The notes: generated by a model from the letters alone, not told the origin. Counted from the first letter of the stretch, positions 45,640 through 55,301 are shown. The stretch: 64,000 nucleotides of DNA from Lactococcus protaetiae (GCF_006965445.1 NZ_CP041356.1:806001-870000), one strand, 5' to 3'. Translations and numbers: made by a program.

Positions 45640-46443
45640 TCATTTGGGACTGACAACGGTTAGTTCGTGAATAGACCGACCCTTGTCGTCAATAAAGAGT
45701 AGCCAACTGTTTGTGCCAGCAAAGTAGAGAAAATAGCTCACATCATTGACTGAGCGCAGAACAATATCTTCAGTTGTTACCCAGTTTTTGTTATCAAATT
45801 GTGCTTTATGCTCATCGCGCAATGTTTTTGTAAAAGTCCACGCCAGACCAAGAGAACCATCAGCACGCTTTGGACATTCACTGTCTGGTAACATTTTTGC
45901 ACCTTTTTTTATCCGCATTTCAGTGGATTTTTCCCAGATAATATCAGCCTTTGCACCTTGATAGTCCACATGAAAGACAATGTCTGAAATGGCTTTTTTC
46001 CAGCGATGTTGGGCTTTGGGAGAAACAAATTTTTTCTTTTCTAGCTTGATACCAAAAGCCAAAAGAGCTAATAGAAACTCATCAGCGGCTTTCGCGCAGG
46101 CGTTATAGATATTTGGGGGTAATTTGACCGGTTCAGGTTTTGCAGCTAATTTCAGACCTGTACTTTCTGCTGTTTCCACTAAGTATTGTGTGAGATGTAG
46201 CGTTTCCAAGTCATAGCCAGAGGGATTCAAGATAATGACTTGCTCAAACTCCAGTTTTGGAATAAGGATTTGATTGGCTGCTATCATTTTGATTTGCTTT
46301 TTATTTAGCAAGAAGAAAATCTCATTTTCATTAAGTTTAAACCTGTTATTATTACAATCTAATAGTTGTAAATGGCTTCCAGAAGGTAAATTAATCAAAG
46401 TCTTTTGTCCGTCAAAAGTCACGCTAAATGTTATTTTTTTCAT
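45640..46443 (-). CDS. Hypothetical protein, 267 aa, with repeat-borne promoter
   Basis: No family recognised. The N-terminal third is beta-rich (KKITFSVTFDGQKTLINLPSG). The centre is basic (KKFVSPKAQHRWKKAISD, EMRIKKGAKMLPDSECPKR). The C-terminus has DVSYFLYFAGTNSWLLFID. The stop is followed directly by the frame of the effector-binding gene, so the two form an operon. Its ATG lies 6 bases after a TATAAT box, predicting a leaderless transcript. Confidence 0.7.
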   Translation of the reverse strand: MKKITFSVTFDGQKTLINLPSGSHLQLLDCNNNRFKLNENEIFFLLNKKQIKMIAANQILIPKLEFEQVIILNPSGYDLETLHLTQYLVETAESTGLKLAAKPEPVKLPPNIYNACAKAADEFLLALLAFGIKLEKKKFVSPKAQHRWKKAISDIVFHVDYQGAKADIIWEKSTEMRIKKGAKMLPDSECPKRADGSLGLAWTFTKTLRDEHKAQFDNKNWVTTEDIVLRSVNDVSYFLYFAGTNSWLLFIDDKGRSIHELTVVSPK

Positions 46444-46449
46444 AGATTT

Positions 46450-46599
46450 ATTATATCAAGATGTGAGTACGATTGGCAAGAAATGATGAAAAATAGAAAA
46501 TCTCGGAGAGAAACGGAGTTTCTTGGAGAGATTTATCTTTTTTCACTCATTTCTAATTGTACGAACTCAATTATTACAAGATGTGAGTACGATTGGCAA
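46450..46599 (-). promoter_or_regulatory. Two tandem family C promoter-hairpin units
   Basis: Minus strand: TTGCCA (46479-46474) - 18 bp - TATAAT (46455-46450), and TTGCCA (46599-46594) - 18 bp - AATAAT (46575-46570). The hairpin between them (GATTGGCAAGAAATGATG ... CATTTCTAATTG) is nearly identical to the 12080-12175 unit in opposite genome orientation. Confidence 0.75.
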
Positions 46600-46675
46600 G
46601 AAATGATGAAAATAGATAAATTTCTAACCGTGCGGACCAGGTAGTATCACTGACGAAATTACTGTCAGTGATTTT

Positions 46676-47122
46676 CTATATTTTTTCGGCGCGTAGCCAA
46701 AGTTCTCCGTGTCCGTCAGTACTGACAAAAGCATAATTTCCTGGACCTACATATTTGTAATCTGTAATCTCTTGTAAAAGTCCACCAAATACTTTTCCGG
46801 TCAGCATATCAGTAGTTTCATTCTCTCCTGAAACAACGATATAATCACCTGCGAGAAAGTTCAACACTTCGGAGCCTTCAATGTTAAAATCGCCCATTGC
46901 ACCGAAACCACGCCACGCCTTACCGTCTATGACATAATTGATTTGATATTCTTGACCATCAGCGAGTTCAAGTAATTCAGCAAGTTTTCCGTTTTCAGTA
47001 ATTTCTGCTTTTTTTGTGGTGGCTTTTGCAGCATTTCCCGCCCAATCATTAAAGTCATCAAAAGTTACGCCAAAGGCAGTCATTTTGTAGTCATTGTCTA
47101 TGTGTTTAATTGTATAAGTCAT
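46676..47122 (-). CDS. GyrI-like effector-binding domain protein (paralogue 2)
   Basis: 148 aa from ATG 47122 with AAAGAG upstream. KMTAFGVTFDDFNDW, DYIVVSGENETTDMLTGKVFGGLLQEITDYKYVG and GELWL align with paralogue 1 at the corresponding places. A stand-alone small-molecule-binding fold; ligand unknown. Confidence 0.8.
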   Translation of the reverse strand: MTYTIKHIDNDYKMTAFGVTFDDFNDWAGNAAKATTKKAEITENGKLAELLELADGQEYQINYVIDGKAWRGFGAMGDFNIEGSEVLNFLAGDYIVVSGENETTDMLTGKVFGGLLQEITDYKYVGPGNYAFVSTDGHGELWLRAEKI

Positions 47123-47208
47123 AGTTGTGCTCTTTTCTTTTTTTGATAAAATAAGTATAATCATTAAATGTATCAAAAAAAGATACTTTTTATAGAAATG
47201 AGATTAAC

Positions 47209-47319
47209 ATGAACAAAATGACTCACTTACTTATTTTTACCATCCTCTTAGCGAGCATAACGGCACTTTATCATTTTCATCAGTTTCAATCTATGCCTTT
47301 TTATCAAAACAAGTGCTGA
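47209..47319 (+). CDS. Small membrane peptide ending in a family A remnant
   Basis: 36 aa: MNKMTHLLIFTILLASITAL then YHFHQFQSMPFYQNKC. One hydrophobic helix. The last codons and the TGA come from TTTTTATCAAAACAAGTGC, the right end of a family A element without the rest. It may be the 5' remainder of a longer gene; weak ribosome-binding site. Confidence 0.35.
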   Translation: MNKMTHLLIFTILLASITALYHFHQFQSMPFYQNKC

Positions 47320-47405
47320 CAAGATAGAAATTACTTACAAATAATTTACTGACAAACTCCAAAAAATCCTGTCAGTATGCTGACAGAACTAGAAAGGTGA
47401 AATTT

Positions 47406-48374
47406 ATGAAAAAAACAGAACGAATTAACCTTATCATGCGCTATATCAATAATCGTGCGCATTTTACGATCGCAGAAATTCAACGTCAATTTAAAGTTTC
47501 AAGAGCGACTGCCATCCGCGACATCAATGAAATTCAAGAAATGGGTTTTCCTTTGACAACAGAGTTAGGACGAGGTGGTGGCTACTATGTACTACAAAAT
47601 CAGTATTTACCAGCTGTAAGATTTAATCCCGAAGAGCTTAAAGCGATATTTATTAGTTTTCTTGCTTCTAAAAATTCACAACTTCCCTATTTGCAAAATC
47701 GACGTTCAATTACTGAGAAGTTGATTGGGATTGCGAATCTCACTCAGCAAGATGAACTGATTGCGCTGGGCGATATTTTATTGTTTGAAAATACTAATCC
47801 AGCTAACCCTCATATTTTTGAATTAGATGACTATGCGCCTTTTGAGCTCAATCAACTCATTGACGTCGCGGTACGTGACCGTCATTTGCGCGTGACTTAT
47901 GAAGAAAACTCTGGTTGGCCACAATTGATGGATATTTGGCTTTTGCACATTTTTAATACGAATGGACAATGGTTAGTTGAATTATTTGATTTTGAAAGTG
48001 AGCATTTTATGTATTTGCCTGTAGATAAGTTGCGACATTCCGCGATTTCTGATGAAGAACTTTTGCTATCTGAGCAAGAAATTTTAGAGCGGAAATTAGA
48101 AGAAGCAAGAGCGGCAAATCTGGCTGTAAAACTTGATGGAATTGCGATACAGCGTTTTAAAAGAATGCATCCACCAGGAATCATCCTGTCTTTTACAGGA
48201 ATGTTCCAGTCGAGCGGGAGTTTTAATATACAACTTGATGTTGAGGATAAATCTCTTGTTGAATACTATGCAGACTGGCTTTTATTTCTAGGAAAGGGAG
48301 TTCAGTTTGACCGTATTCCAGAGGAACTGCGAAGTGTTTTGGAGCAACGGCTGAGAGATTTAAGGTTACCTTGA
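47406..48374 (+). CDS. HTH-WYL domain transcriptional regulator
   Basis: 322 aa from ATG 47406 (AGAAAGG upstream; a GTG 9 bases earlier is in frame). N-terminal winged helix (RINLIMRYINNRAHFTIAEIQRQFKVSRATAIRDINEI), then a WYL-like ligand domain (LRVTYEENSGWPQLMDIWLLHIFNTNGQWLVELFDFESEHFMYLPVDKLRH) and a C-terminal extension. YafY-like regulators respond to nucleic-acid or small-molecule ligands. The target may be the diverging effector-binding genes, which is inference. Confidence 0.87.
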   Translation: MKKTERINLIMRYINNRAHFTIAEIQRQFKVSRATAIRDINEIQEMGFPLTTELGRGGGYYVLQNQYLPAVRFNPEELKAIFISFLASKNSQLPYLQNRRSITEKLIGIANLTQQDELIALGDILLFENTNPANPHIFELDDYAPFELNQLIDVAVRDRHLRVTYEENSGWPQLMDIWLLHIFNTNGQWLVELFDFESEHFMYLPVDKLRHSAISDEELLLSEQEILERKLEEARAANLAVKLDGIAIQRFKRMHPPGIILSFTGMFQSSGSFNIQLDVEDKSLVEYYADWLLFLGKGVQFDRIPEELRSVLEQRLRDLRLP

Positions 48375-48446
48375 GTATGAGCTAAGTTTTCGTAAAGATT
48401 ATCTTGATATACTTTCTTCAAACGAAAAAGAAAGCAGGACAATCTT

Positions 48447-48566
48447 ATGAAAAAAACAATTATGATTAAAAATATTAGCTACGAATTTGTGAAATCCGAA
48501 GAATCAATGCTCCACCCATTTCAAGAATCAGACAATCAGTATAAAAAGCTAATCAATCCAGAATGA
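48447..48566 (+). CDS. Short open frame, 39 aa
   Basis: MKKTIMIKNISYEFVKSEES ... KKLINPE with a GCAGGA site about 8 bases upstream. Hydrophilic. It looks like the beginning of a longer protein or a small gene; no family recognised. Confidence 0.3.
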   Translation: MKKTIMIKNISYEFVKSEESMLHPFQESDNQYKKLINPE

Positions 48567-48617
48567 GAAAGAGTGTTTTTATGCTAAAATAATGTTGAGA
48601 AAGCGAGGAAACACAAA

Positions 48618-49100
48618 ATGGTACAAGAAATCACACTTCATGGAGAAAAAGTTGCAAAAATTAATCCTGTAACCACAGGAAAAGCTCCTGATTTTACGCT
48701 GACAGACTTGAATGGAAATAGTGTAACGCTGTCTCTACTTACAAAACCTGTATTAATCAGTATTTTTCCTGATATTAATACAAGAATTTGTTCATTGCAG
48801 ACGAAACATTTTAATGTTGAAGCGGCAAAACACACAGAGATAGATTTTTTAAGTATTTCTAACAACACAGCTGAGGAACAAAGAAATTGGTGTGCCGCAG
48901 AAGGTGTAGATATGACAATTTTGGCAGACAATGGCGAATTTGGACGTGCTTATGGACTGATTCTTGACGGTGGACCGCTTGAAGGACGTCTTGCTCGTTC
49001 GGTTTTTGTCATAAAAGATGGAGAAGTCATCTATAGCGAAATCTTAGAAGAATTGAGCGAAGAACCTAACTACGCAGCAGCTCTCGCAGCAACAAAATAA
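48618..49100 (+). CDS. tpx: Thiol peroxidase (atypical 2-Cys, Tpx)
   Basis: 160 aa. Peroxiredoxin fold: KAPDFTLTDLNGNSVTLS, peroxidatic Cys in TRICSLQTKHFN and resolving Cys in NWCAAEG, at the Tpx spacing of about 34 residues. It reduces hydrogen peroxide and organic peroxides with thioredoxin. Ser replaces the usual Thr after the peroxidatic Cys, a mild variant. Weak GAAAGCGAGG site upstream. Confidence 0.92.
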   Translation: MVQEITLHGEKVAKINPVTTGKAPDFTLTDLNGNSVTLSLLTKPVLISIFPDINTRICSLQTKHFNVEAAKHTEIDFLSISNNTAEEQRNWCAAEGVDMTILADNGEFGRAYGLILDGGPLEGRLARSVFVIKDGEVIYSEILEELSEEPNYAAALAATK

Positions 49101-49183
49101 TTCATCTTTATCAAAGCAGCTATTCTTTCAAAATGTGCCAATGCCTTATTGAGTGGTGCTAATAAGAATTTGTGTTAAGAATT

Positions 49184-49532
49184 GAAGTGATTACTTCATC
49201 AGTAGGAGATTCTTTCTCTCCTACTGACGTTAGTAGAACGAAAGCAAAGATTGCCATTTCGCCTTGTCGCTTTAGCGATTTAGAGCGAATGGACAGTGGA
49301 GCGAAGCGGAGATAGTGCTGCTTATCCCTCCACCTAAAGAGGTGGGGAGTTGCCACTCCGACTAGGTGCTTTGCCTTTTGCTCTTGCAAGCTTTGCTTGC
49401 TAAGCAAACGGACAGCGGAGCAACGAAGTTGCGTAGACTGTTCGCAGAACGGTGTGCGAAGCACGTAGCACCGTAGCGAGGATGGACAGCGCAGCCCAAA
49501 GGGCGAAGATAGCACGCACTTGCTTGGTTAAA
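49184..49532 (+). repeat. Nested family B element (copy B3)
   Basis: GAAGTGATTACTTCATCAGT to ACTTGCTTGGTTAAA, 349 bases. Contains CTTGCAAGCTTTGCTTGC, CGTTCGC-like and GGTGCTTTGCC hairpins. It fills most of the tpx-ABC gap. Confidence 0.88.
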
Positions 49533-49585
49533 GTAAATCAGTGTGATAGTGTGTTCTGTCAGTACTGACAAAAGTAGAAAATCAG

Positions 49586-49608
49586 ACAGGCAATTTGCCT
49601 GTTTTTTT
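49586..49608 (+). terminator. Terminator upstream of the ABC importer operon
   Basis: ACAGGC-AATTT-GCCTGT followed by TTTTTT. Confidence 0.8.
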
Positions 49609-49730
49609 ATATGCAAGTAAACCGAACAATTAGAAAAATCTCATATCAAAATTACAAAATATTTACACGCATTCTGCGGAAAAAGTAGTAGAATGGGAAT
49701 AGTGAATTAAGAATCAATTTAGGAGAAAAT

Positions 49731-50801
49731 ATGATTGACGTAATCGATTTGAAAAAGCAATTTGACAATGGTTTCACTGCACTGGAATCAGTCAGTTTTT
49801 CCATTGAAAAGGGAGATTTGGTTTGTCTTCTAGGCCCGTCAGGTTGTGGTAAATCAACGATATTGAATCTTGTAGCTGGTCTTTTGACCCCTTCGGCAGG
49901 CGATATTCAATTTAGTGGAAAGTCCGTGGTTCACACTGCACCCAAAGACAGAAATATTGGTTTCGTCTTTCAAAACTATGCGCTTTATCCGCACATGACT
50001 GTCCTTGAAAATATCATGTTTCCATTGACTGTTGGTAAAAATAAAATCAAAAAAGATGAAGCAAAAAAGATTGCTGAAGAATATATGGCACTAACAAATA
50101 TTGAAGATTTAAGTGCTAAAAAACCGGGAACACTTTCTGGTGGTCAACAGCAACGAGTAGCAATCACGCGCGCTCTGGTTCAAAAACCAGAAGTGCTTTT
50201 ACTTGATGAACCACTCTCCAACCTAGATGCTAGATTGCGTCTAAGAATCCGTGAGGAAATTCGCAAACTTGTTAAAGAAGTTGGGATTACAGCAATTTTT
50301 GTTACCCATGACCAAGAAGAAGCACTTTCTATCTCTGACAAAATTATCATCATGAATGAAGGTGTTGTTCAACAGTATGATGACCCACAAAATCTCTATC
50401 TTGAGCCAGCTAATTTGTTTGTTGCAAAATTTATCGGCTCACCTATTATCAATACTTTAGAAATTAGAATTTCCAATGGTCAAATTGATTTCGGTGCTTT
50501 TACAACACCTCTGTCAGTACTGACAGAAAGTCGTCAGAAGAAAAAATTGCTTGATGGTGTTTATACTTTTGCAATCAGACCAGAGGATGTCCAACCTGTT
50601 ACAGAACACGGTCTTGTCAGTATGCACGCTGCTGAAAATGAGGTGATTGGGCGTGACTCAATCATTCGCTTTGAAAAAAACGGAACGACCATCAAATCTA
50701 TTGTCAATCTCGAAAATACAGTTCGTGATGAAGAAAAATTGCTCCATTTTAATTTTAATAAAGCGTTTATTTTTGATGAAAGTGGGGCGCGTGTTTATTG
50801 A
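49731..50801 (+). CDS. ABC importer ATPase, UgpC/MsmK type
   Basis: 356 aa. Walker A GPSGCGKST, ABC signature LSGGQQQRVAITRAL, Walker B VLLLDEPLSNLDARLR and a C-terminal TOBE regulatory domain (about 240-350). Energises a carbohydrate- or organophosphate-type (CUT1) importer with the two permeases and the lipoprotein that follow. Good AGGAG site. The stop overlaps the next start (ATGA). Confidence 0.93.
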   Translation: MIDVIDLKKQFDNGFTALESVSFSIEKGDLVCLLGPSGCGKSTILNLVAGLLTPSAGDIQFSGKSVVHTAPKDRNIGFVFQNYALYPHMTVLENIMFPLTVGKNKIKKDEAKKIAEEYMALTNIEDLSAKKPGTLSGGQQQRVAITRALVQKPEVLLLDEPLSNLDARLRLRIREEIRKLVKEVGITAIFVTHDQEEALSISDKIIIMNEGVVQQYDDPQNLYLEPANLFVAKFIGSPIINTLEIRISNGQIDFGAFTTPLSVLTESRQKKKLLDGVYTFAIRPEDVQPVTEHGLVSMHAAENEVIGRDSIIRFEKNGTTIKSIVNLENTVRDEEKLLHFNFNKAFIFDESGARVY

Positions 50802-51682
50802 TGACAAAGAAAAAATATCGACCTGAAAATCAGAAAAAAGCATGGTGGTTTTTGCTTCCTTCTTTGCTCGTGATTGCAGTGTTCAGTATCTATCCACTAT
50901 TTCGGTCATTTTATATGAGCTTCCAGTCTGGGTTTTTGCTGAATCAACAATTTGCAGGTTTTAGTAATTATATTCAGATTTTCCATGACCCTGTTTTTAT
51001 TCAGGCACTTGAAAATACAGCAATTTTTGGGATAGTGGTTGTTCCATTGGCACTCGCTATTTCACTTTTAATTGCATGGATTATCTTTGAAAAAGTTAAA
51101 CATAAAGCCATTTTTGAAACGATTTTCTTTATGCCTTATGTCACATCAATGATTGCCGTTGGGATTATTTTTCAATATTTCTTCAATAAAGATTATGGGA
51201 TGGTCAACTTTTTACTAGGTCTTGTTGGAATTCCATCGGTCAATTGGCTAGATAATATTCATATGAGTATTCCCACACTCATTATCTTTGGGATTTGGAA
51301 TGGACTTGCTTTTAACATTATTATTCTATTATCAGGCTTTCGTAATATTAATCCTGAGTATTACACCATTGCAGAAATGTATGGGGCAACAGGCTGGGAA
51401 AAATTCAGCCGTATCACCTTTCCGCAACTTTTGCCTACGATTAGTTTTCTTTTAACAGTGAACTTTATCGGTGCTTTCAAAGTCTATACCGAAGTTTTCG
51501 CACTATTTGGCGGGCAAGCGGGGATTGCAAATTCGGCAGTCACGGCAGTCTTCTATATCTACAATAAGTTCTACTTGATGGGCAGACCAGGGGTGGCTAT
51601 GGCAGCATCAGTTGTACTTTTCTTGATTATTATTGTAATTACGATTGTTCAGAGAATGTTGACAAGGAGAAAAGATATATGA
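50801..51682 (+). CDS. ABC importer permease, UgpA type
   Basis: 293 aa from ATG 50801. Six membrane helices and the EAA coupling loop YYTIAEMYGATGWEKFSRITFPQLLPT. Pairs with the next gene. It overlaps both neighbours by 1-4 bases, so the operon is tightly coupled. Confidence 0.92.
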   Translation: MTKKKYRPENQKKAWWFLLPSLLVIAVFSIYPLFRSFYMSFQSGFLLNQQFAGFSNYIQIFHDPVFIQALENTAIFGIVVVPLALAISLLIAWIIFEKVKHKAIFETIFFMPYVTSMIAVGIIFQYFFNKDYGMVNFLLGLVGIPSVNWLDNIHMSIPTLIIFGIWNGLAFNIIILLSGFRNINPEYYTIAEMYGATGWEKFSRITFPQLLPTISFLLTVNFIGAFKVYTEVFALFGGQAGIANSAVTAVFYIYNKFYLMGRPGVAMAASVVLFLIIIVITIVQRMLTRRKDI

Positions 51683-52497
51683 GAAAAATAACTACGGGAC
51701 TTGCTTACGCTTTCTTATTGGTCATGTCGCTCATTACGTTATTTCCCTTTGTTTATATGATTTTGACAGGATTGATGACTCATCAAGAAACGGTGCAAAT
51801 GCCGCCTACATTGATTCCACATAGTTTACAATTTTCAAACTATGTAGAAGTTTTCAAAGAGATTCCGTTTTTACGTTATTTCGTCAATACACTCTTTGTG
51901 TCAGTGATAACGACCGTCGCGACACTGATTACTTGTACGCTCGCTGCATTTGCTCTGACGAGTTTACAGTTTAGGTTCAAAAAACTAATTTTTACCATCA
52001 TGGTTGGACTTTTGATGGTTCCTTATGAGTCTATTATTTTTACGAATTATAATACGATTGCCAATCTTGGACTACTTAATACTTATGCAGCATTGATTGT
52101 GCCGTTTTTGACGAGTATTTTCTATATTTACTTCCTCAATAACTATATGAAAGCCATGCCCGATAGCATTTACAAGGCAGCAAAAGTTGATGGTGCAAGT
52201 GATATGGAGTATATTTGGCGAGTGTTGGTGCCAATGGTGCGGCCAGCTTTAGTTACTGTGGGTATTCTGACTTTTATCATGAGTTGGAATTCATTCCTTT
52301 GGCCTCTCCTTGTCACGAACAACGACAATATGCGGCTCTTGAATAATGGATTGGCTGCTTTTGAAACAGAATCAGGAGCGCAAACGCAGCTGCAAATGGC
52401 AGCTGCAACGATGACTGTCGTGCCAGTGTTGATTATTTATTTTGTTTTCCGAAAGGAAATTATTAAAGGAGTATCAAATAATGGAACAAAAGGATAA
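51679..52497 (+). CDS. ABC importer permease, UgpE type
   Basis: 272 aa. Six helices and the EAA loop SIYKAAKVDGASDMEYIWRVLVPMVRPAL. Second membrane half of the importer. Overlaps the start of the RNase J-like gene. Confidence 0.92.
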   Translation: MRKITTGLAYAFLLVMSLITLFPFVYMILTGLMTHQETVQMPPTLIPHSLQFSNYVEVFKEIPFLRYFVNTLFVSVITTVATLITCTLAAFALTSLQFRFKKLIFTIMVGLLMVPYESIIFTNYNTIANLGLLNTYAALIVPFLTSIFYIYFLNNYMKAMPDSIYKAAKVDGASDMEYIWRVLVPMVRPALVTVGILTFIMSWNSFLWPLLVTNNDNMRLLNNGLAAFETESGAQTQLQMAAATMTVVPVLIIYFVFRKEIIKGVSNNGTKG

Positions 52498-53773
52498 AGT
52501 TGAAATTACTTTTCATGCTGGAGTCTTGACAATTGGTGGAACAGTTGTTGAAGTGGCTTACAAGGATGCGCATCTCTTTTTTGACTTTGGAACGGAGTTT
52601 CGTCCAGAGCTAGACTTGCCTGATGATAAGCTGGAAACACTTCTTTTACATCAGTTGATTCCTGATTTAGAGGGACTTTATGATGAACGTTTGAATCACG
52701 TTTATCAAGGAGAAAGCGTTCGTCAGTTCAAGCATACGGCAGTTTTTATATCACATGCGCACTTGGATCATACGCGTATGATTAATTATCTTGAACCCTC
52801 TATTCCTATGTATGCATTGGAGGCTACGGCATCAGTTGTTCCAGCACTTAATAAGAATGGTGATTTCTTAATCCCGTCTCCTTTTGAAGTTCAAAACTTT
52901 ACGAGAGAGATTACTGGTCTAAAACCTTATAGTAAGGTTCAGCTTGGTGAGATAGAAGTTGAGATTGCTCCTGTAGACCATGATGCTTACGGTGCGGCAG
53001 GATTGATTATTCGTGTAGCTGGGAAAAAAATTGCTTATACAGGTGATCTGAGACTTCATGGCTACGACCCACAAGATACCGTGGAATTTTGTAAACGTGC
53101 TTTTCATGCGGATGCATTGATTATGGAAGGGGTATCTATCAGCTTTCCTGAGCGAGACCATGACGCTGAAGCAGTAGAAATTCAATCTGAACAAGATTTG
53201 ATTACGCAAATGATAAAGCTTATCAATGAAAATCCAAAGCGTCAACTGACTTTTAATGGCTATCCAGCCAATCTGAAACGTTTTAGCCAAATTGTGAAAC
53301 AATCACCACGAGAAGTGGTGCTAAATAGCGAAATGGCAACACTTTTGCTCGAAGTTTTTGGGCAAAAAGTGCATTATTATACTGACGAAAATACGGTCAG
53401 TACTGACAAACTTGACCCTCAACTTGAAGTACCTTATCAGGAACTTCTTGATGATGATGAACATTATTTTTGGCAAGTTACCACTCATTTTGAGCGGTTA
53501 CAAAAAGGCGGATTATATATCCATTCGGATGCAACACCACTTGGGGATTTTGATCCTGCTTATGCCAAATTCCTTGCGCTACTTGCTGAGTTGGACATTA
53601 CTTTTGTTCGCTTGGCTTGCTCTGGTCATGCAATACCAGATGATTTAGATAAAATTATCAGTATGATAGAGCCCCAACTTTTGCTTCCTATCCATAGCTA
53701 TCATCCAGAAAAATTGGAAAATCCCTATGGTCGAAGAATCTTGCCTACTCGTGGGCAAACTGTCGCTTTGTGA
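52481..53773 (+). CDS. Metallo-beta-lactamase/beta-CASP hydrolase, RNase J-like
   Basis: 430 aa from ATG 52481 (AAAGGAG upstream). Zinc motif SHAHLDHTRM (HXHXDH), PVDHDAYGAAG, YTGDLRLHG and the C-terminal PIHSYHPE; an insert in the second half fits a beta-CASP domain. Shorter than RNase J and lacking its long C-terminal domain. Position inside an importer operon suggests hydrolysis of an imported phosphodiester or short RNA, which is inference. Confidence 0.85.
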   Translation: MEQKDKVEITFHAGVLTIGGTVVEVAYKDAHLFFDFGTEFRPELDLPDDKLETLLLHQLIPDLEGLYDERLNHVYQGESVRQFKHTAVFISHAHLDHTRMINYLEPSIPMYALEATASVVPALNKNGDFLIPSPFEVQNFTREITGLKPYSKVQLGEIEVEIAPVDHDAYGAAGLIIRVAGKKIAYTGDLRLHGYDPQDTVEFCKRAFHADALIMEGVSISFPERDHDAEAVEIQSEQDLITQMIKLINENPKRQLTFNGYPANLKRFSQIVKQSPREVVLNSEMATLLLEVFGQKVHYYTDENTVSTDKLDPQLEVPYQELLDDDEHYFWQVTTHFERLQKGGLYIHSDATPLGDFDPAYAKFLALLAELDITFVRLACSGHAIPDDLDKIISMIEPQLLLPIHSYHPEKLENPYGRRILPTRGQTVAL

Positions 53774-53972
53774 GCTTTGCTTACTTGTTGTATTTGTTTA
53801 TCTCTAATTCATGAAAAGTTAGGTGTTAAACAGTATTAGTAAAGATGTTTTAAAGTTCATTTGACTTTGTATGCCTGTTCAAATATCAGCTTTAAAACAT
53901 GACTCATTTTGTTGTGTTATCAGCTCTTTAGAGTTGATGACAAAAATATTTTTATTGGAGTTAGGAGACTCG

Positions 53973-55250
53973 ATGAAACTCAAAACCATTGGACTTGGTG
54001 TCCTTACACTTGCTGCTGTTACGACACTTGCTGCTTGCGGAAATAGTACTTCTGCATCAAAAGATGCTTCAAAAAAAATTGAAACTTCGGTTGACAAAAA
54101 GACGACCATTACTTTCTGGCATGCCATGACTGGAGCACAAGAAAAGGCACTCCAAAAATTGACTACCGATTTTGAAAAAGCAAATCCAAAAATCACGGTC
54201 AAATTACAAAGTCAATCTTCTTATCCAGATTTGCAAGCAAAATTGACTTCAACGATGCAATCACCAAAGAATTTGCCTACAATCACGCAAGCTTATCCAG
54301 GTTGGCTCTTAGATGCTTCTAAAAATAACCTGCTTGTTGATTTGAAACCTTATCTTTCAAACAGCAAGATTGGAATTTCTGGTAGCGAAGCGATTAAACC
54401 AGAGCTTTTGAAAGGGGCACAATTTAGCGGTGTGCAATATGGTATTCCATTCAACAAGTCAACGGAAGTATTATTTTATAATGCTGATTTACTCAAAAAA
54501 TATGATCTCAAAGTTCCAACAACAATGACAGAACTCAAAGATGAGTCTAAAACAATCTATGAAAAATCAAATCATCAAGTCGTAGGAGCTGGATTTGACG
54601 CTTTGAATAACTACTACTCAACAGCACTTAAGGATGCTGGTGAAAACTTTACATCAAAAACAGATTTTACAGGTCAAACTTCTAAAGATGCGATTGATTA
54701 TTATTTCCAAGGTGTAAAAGCAGGCTATTTCCGTATTGCTGGCTCTGATAAATACATGGATGGACCATTTGATAATCAAAAAGTAGCTTTCTATATTGGC
54801 TCATCTGCTGGTGAAAGCTTTGTTGCACAAGATGCGAAATTTAACTATGGTGTCGCTGCACGTCCTAGCAAATATGCGATTTCACAAGGGACAGACATCT
54901 ATATGTTTAGCCAAGCAAGTCAAGACCAACGTACAGCAGCTTATCTTTATGAAAAATTCTTGGCTAAGACAAGCTCAACGGTTTACTTTGCAAATCAAAC
55001 AGGCTATATTCCTGTAACCGAAGCTGGTATGAAAGATGCTGCTTATGTAGATAACAAGACTTCTAAAGTACCTGCGATTATCTCAGATGCAACAAAGAAT
55101 CTTTTCACAACACCATTAGAAACAAACTCTGATGCTGCTTATACGCAATTGACAGCAACAATGCAAGCCATCCTGTCTAACCCTAAAGGCAATGAAGATG
55201 ACTTGATTAAACAAGGGGCAGCCCAACTCAAAAATGCTTGGAATCAATAA
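53973..55250 (+). CDS. Extracellular solute-binding lipoprotein, UgpB type
   Basis: 425 aa. ATG 53973 follows TAGGAGA. Lipobox LAAC in GVLTLAAVTTLAACGNS; mature binding protein with ITFWHAMTGAQEKALQKLTTDFEKANP typical of the glycerol-3-phosphate/sugar cluster. Delivers substrate to the upstream permeases. The 200 bases before it may contain an internal promoter. Confidence 0.92.
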   Translation: MKLKTIGLGVLTLAAVTTLAACGNSTSASKDASKKIETSVDKKTTITFWHAMTGAQEKALQKLTTDFEKANPKITVKLQSQSSYPDLQAKLTSTMQSPKNLPTITQAYPGWLLDASKNNLLVDLKPYLSNSKIGISGSEAIKPELLKGAQFSGVQYGIPFNKSTEVLFYNADLLKKYDLKVPTTMTELKDESKTIYEKSNHQVVGAGFDALNNYYSTALKDAGENFTSKTDFTGQTSKDAIDYYFQGVKAGYFRIAGSDKYMDGPFDNQKVAFYIGSSAGESFVAQDAKFNYGVAARPSKYAISQGTDIYMFSQASQDQRTAAYLYEKFLAKTSSTVYFANQTGYIPVTEAGMKDAAYVDNKTSKVPAIISDATKNLFTTPLETNSDAAYTQLTATMQAILSNPKGNEDDLIKQGAAQLKNAWNQ

Positions 55251-55267
55251 TTCTAATCTCATTTTGA

Positions 55268-55301
55268 TAAAATAGTGGCTAGTTTGCTGCTATTTTATTT
55301 T
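55268..55301 (+). terminator. Weak terminator or attenuator after the lipoprotein gene
   Basis: AAAATAGTGGC-TAGTTT-GCTGCTATTTT followed by ATTTTG. A CTGACAG motif pair follows. Confidence 0.55.
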
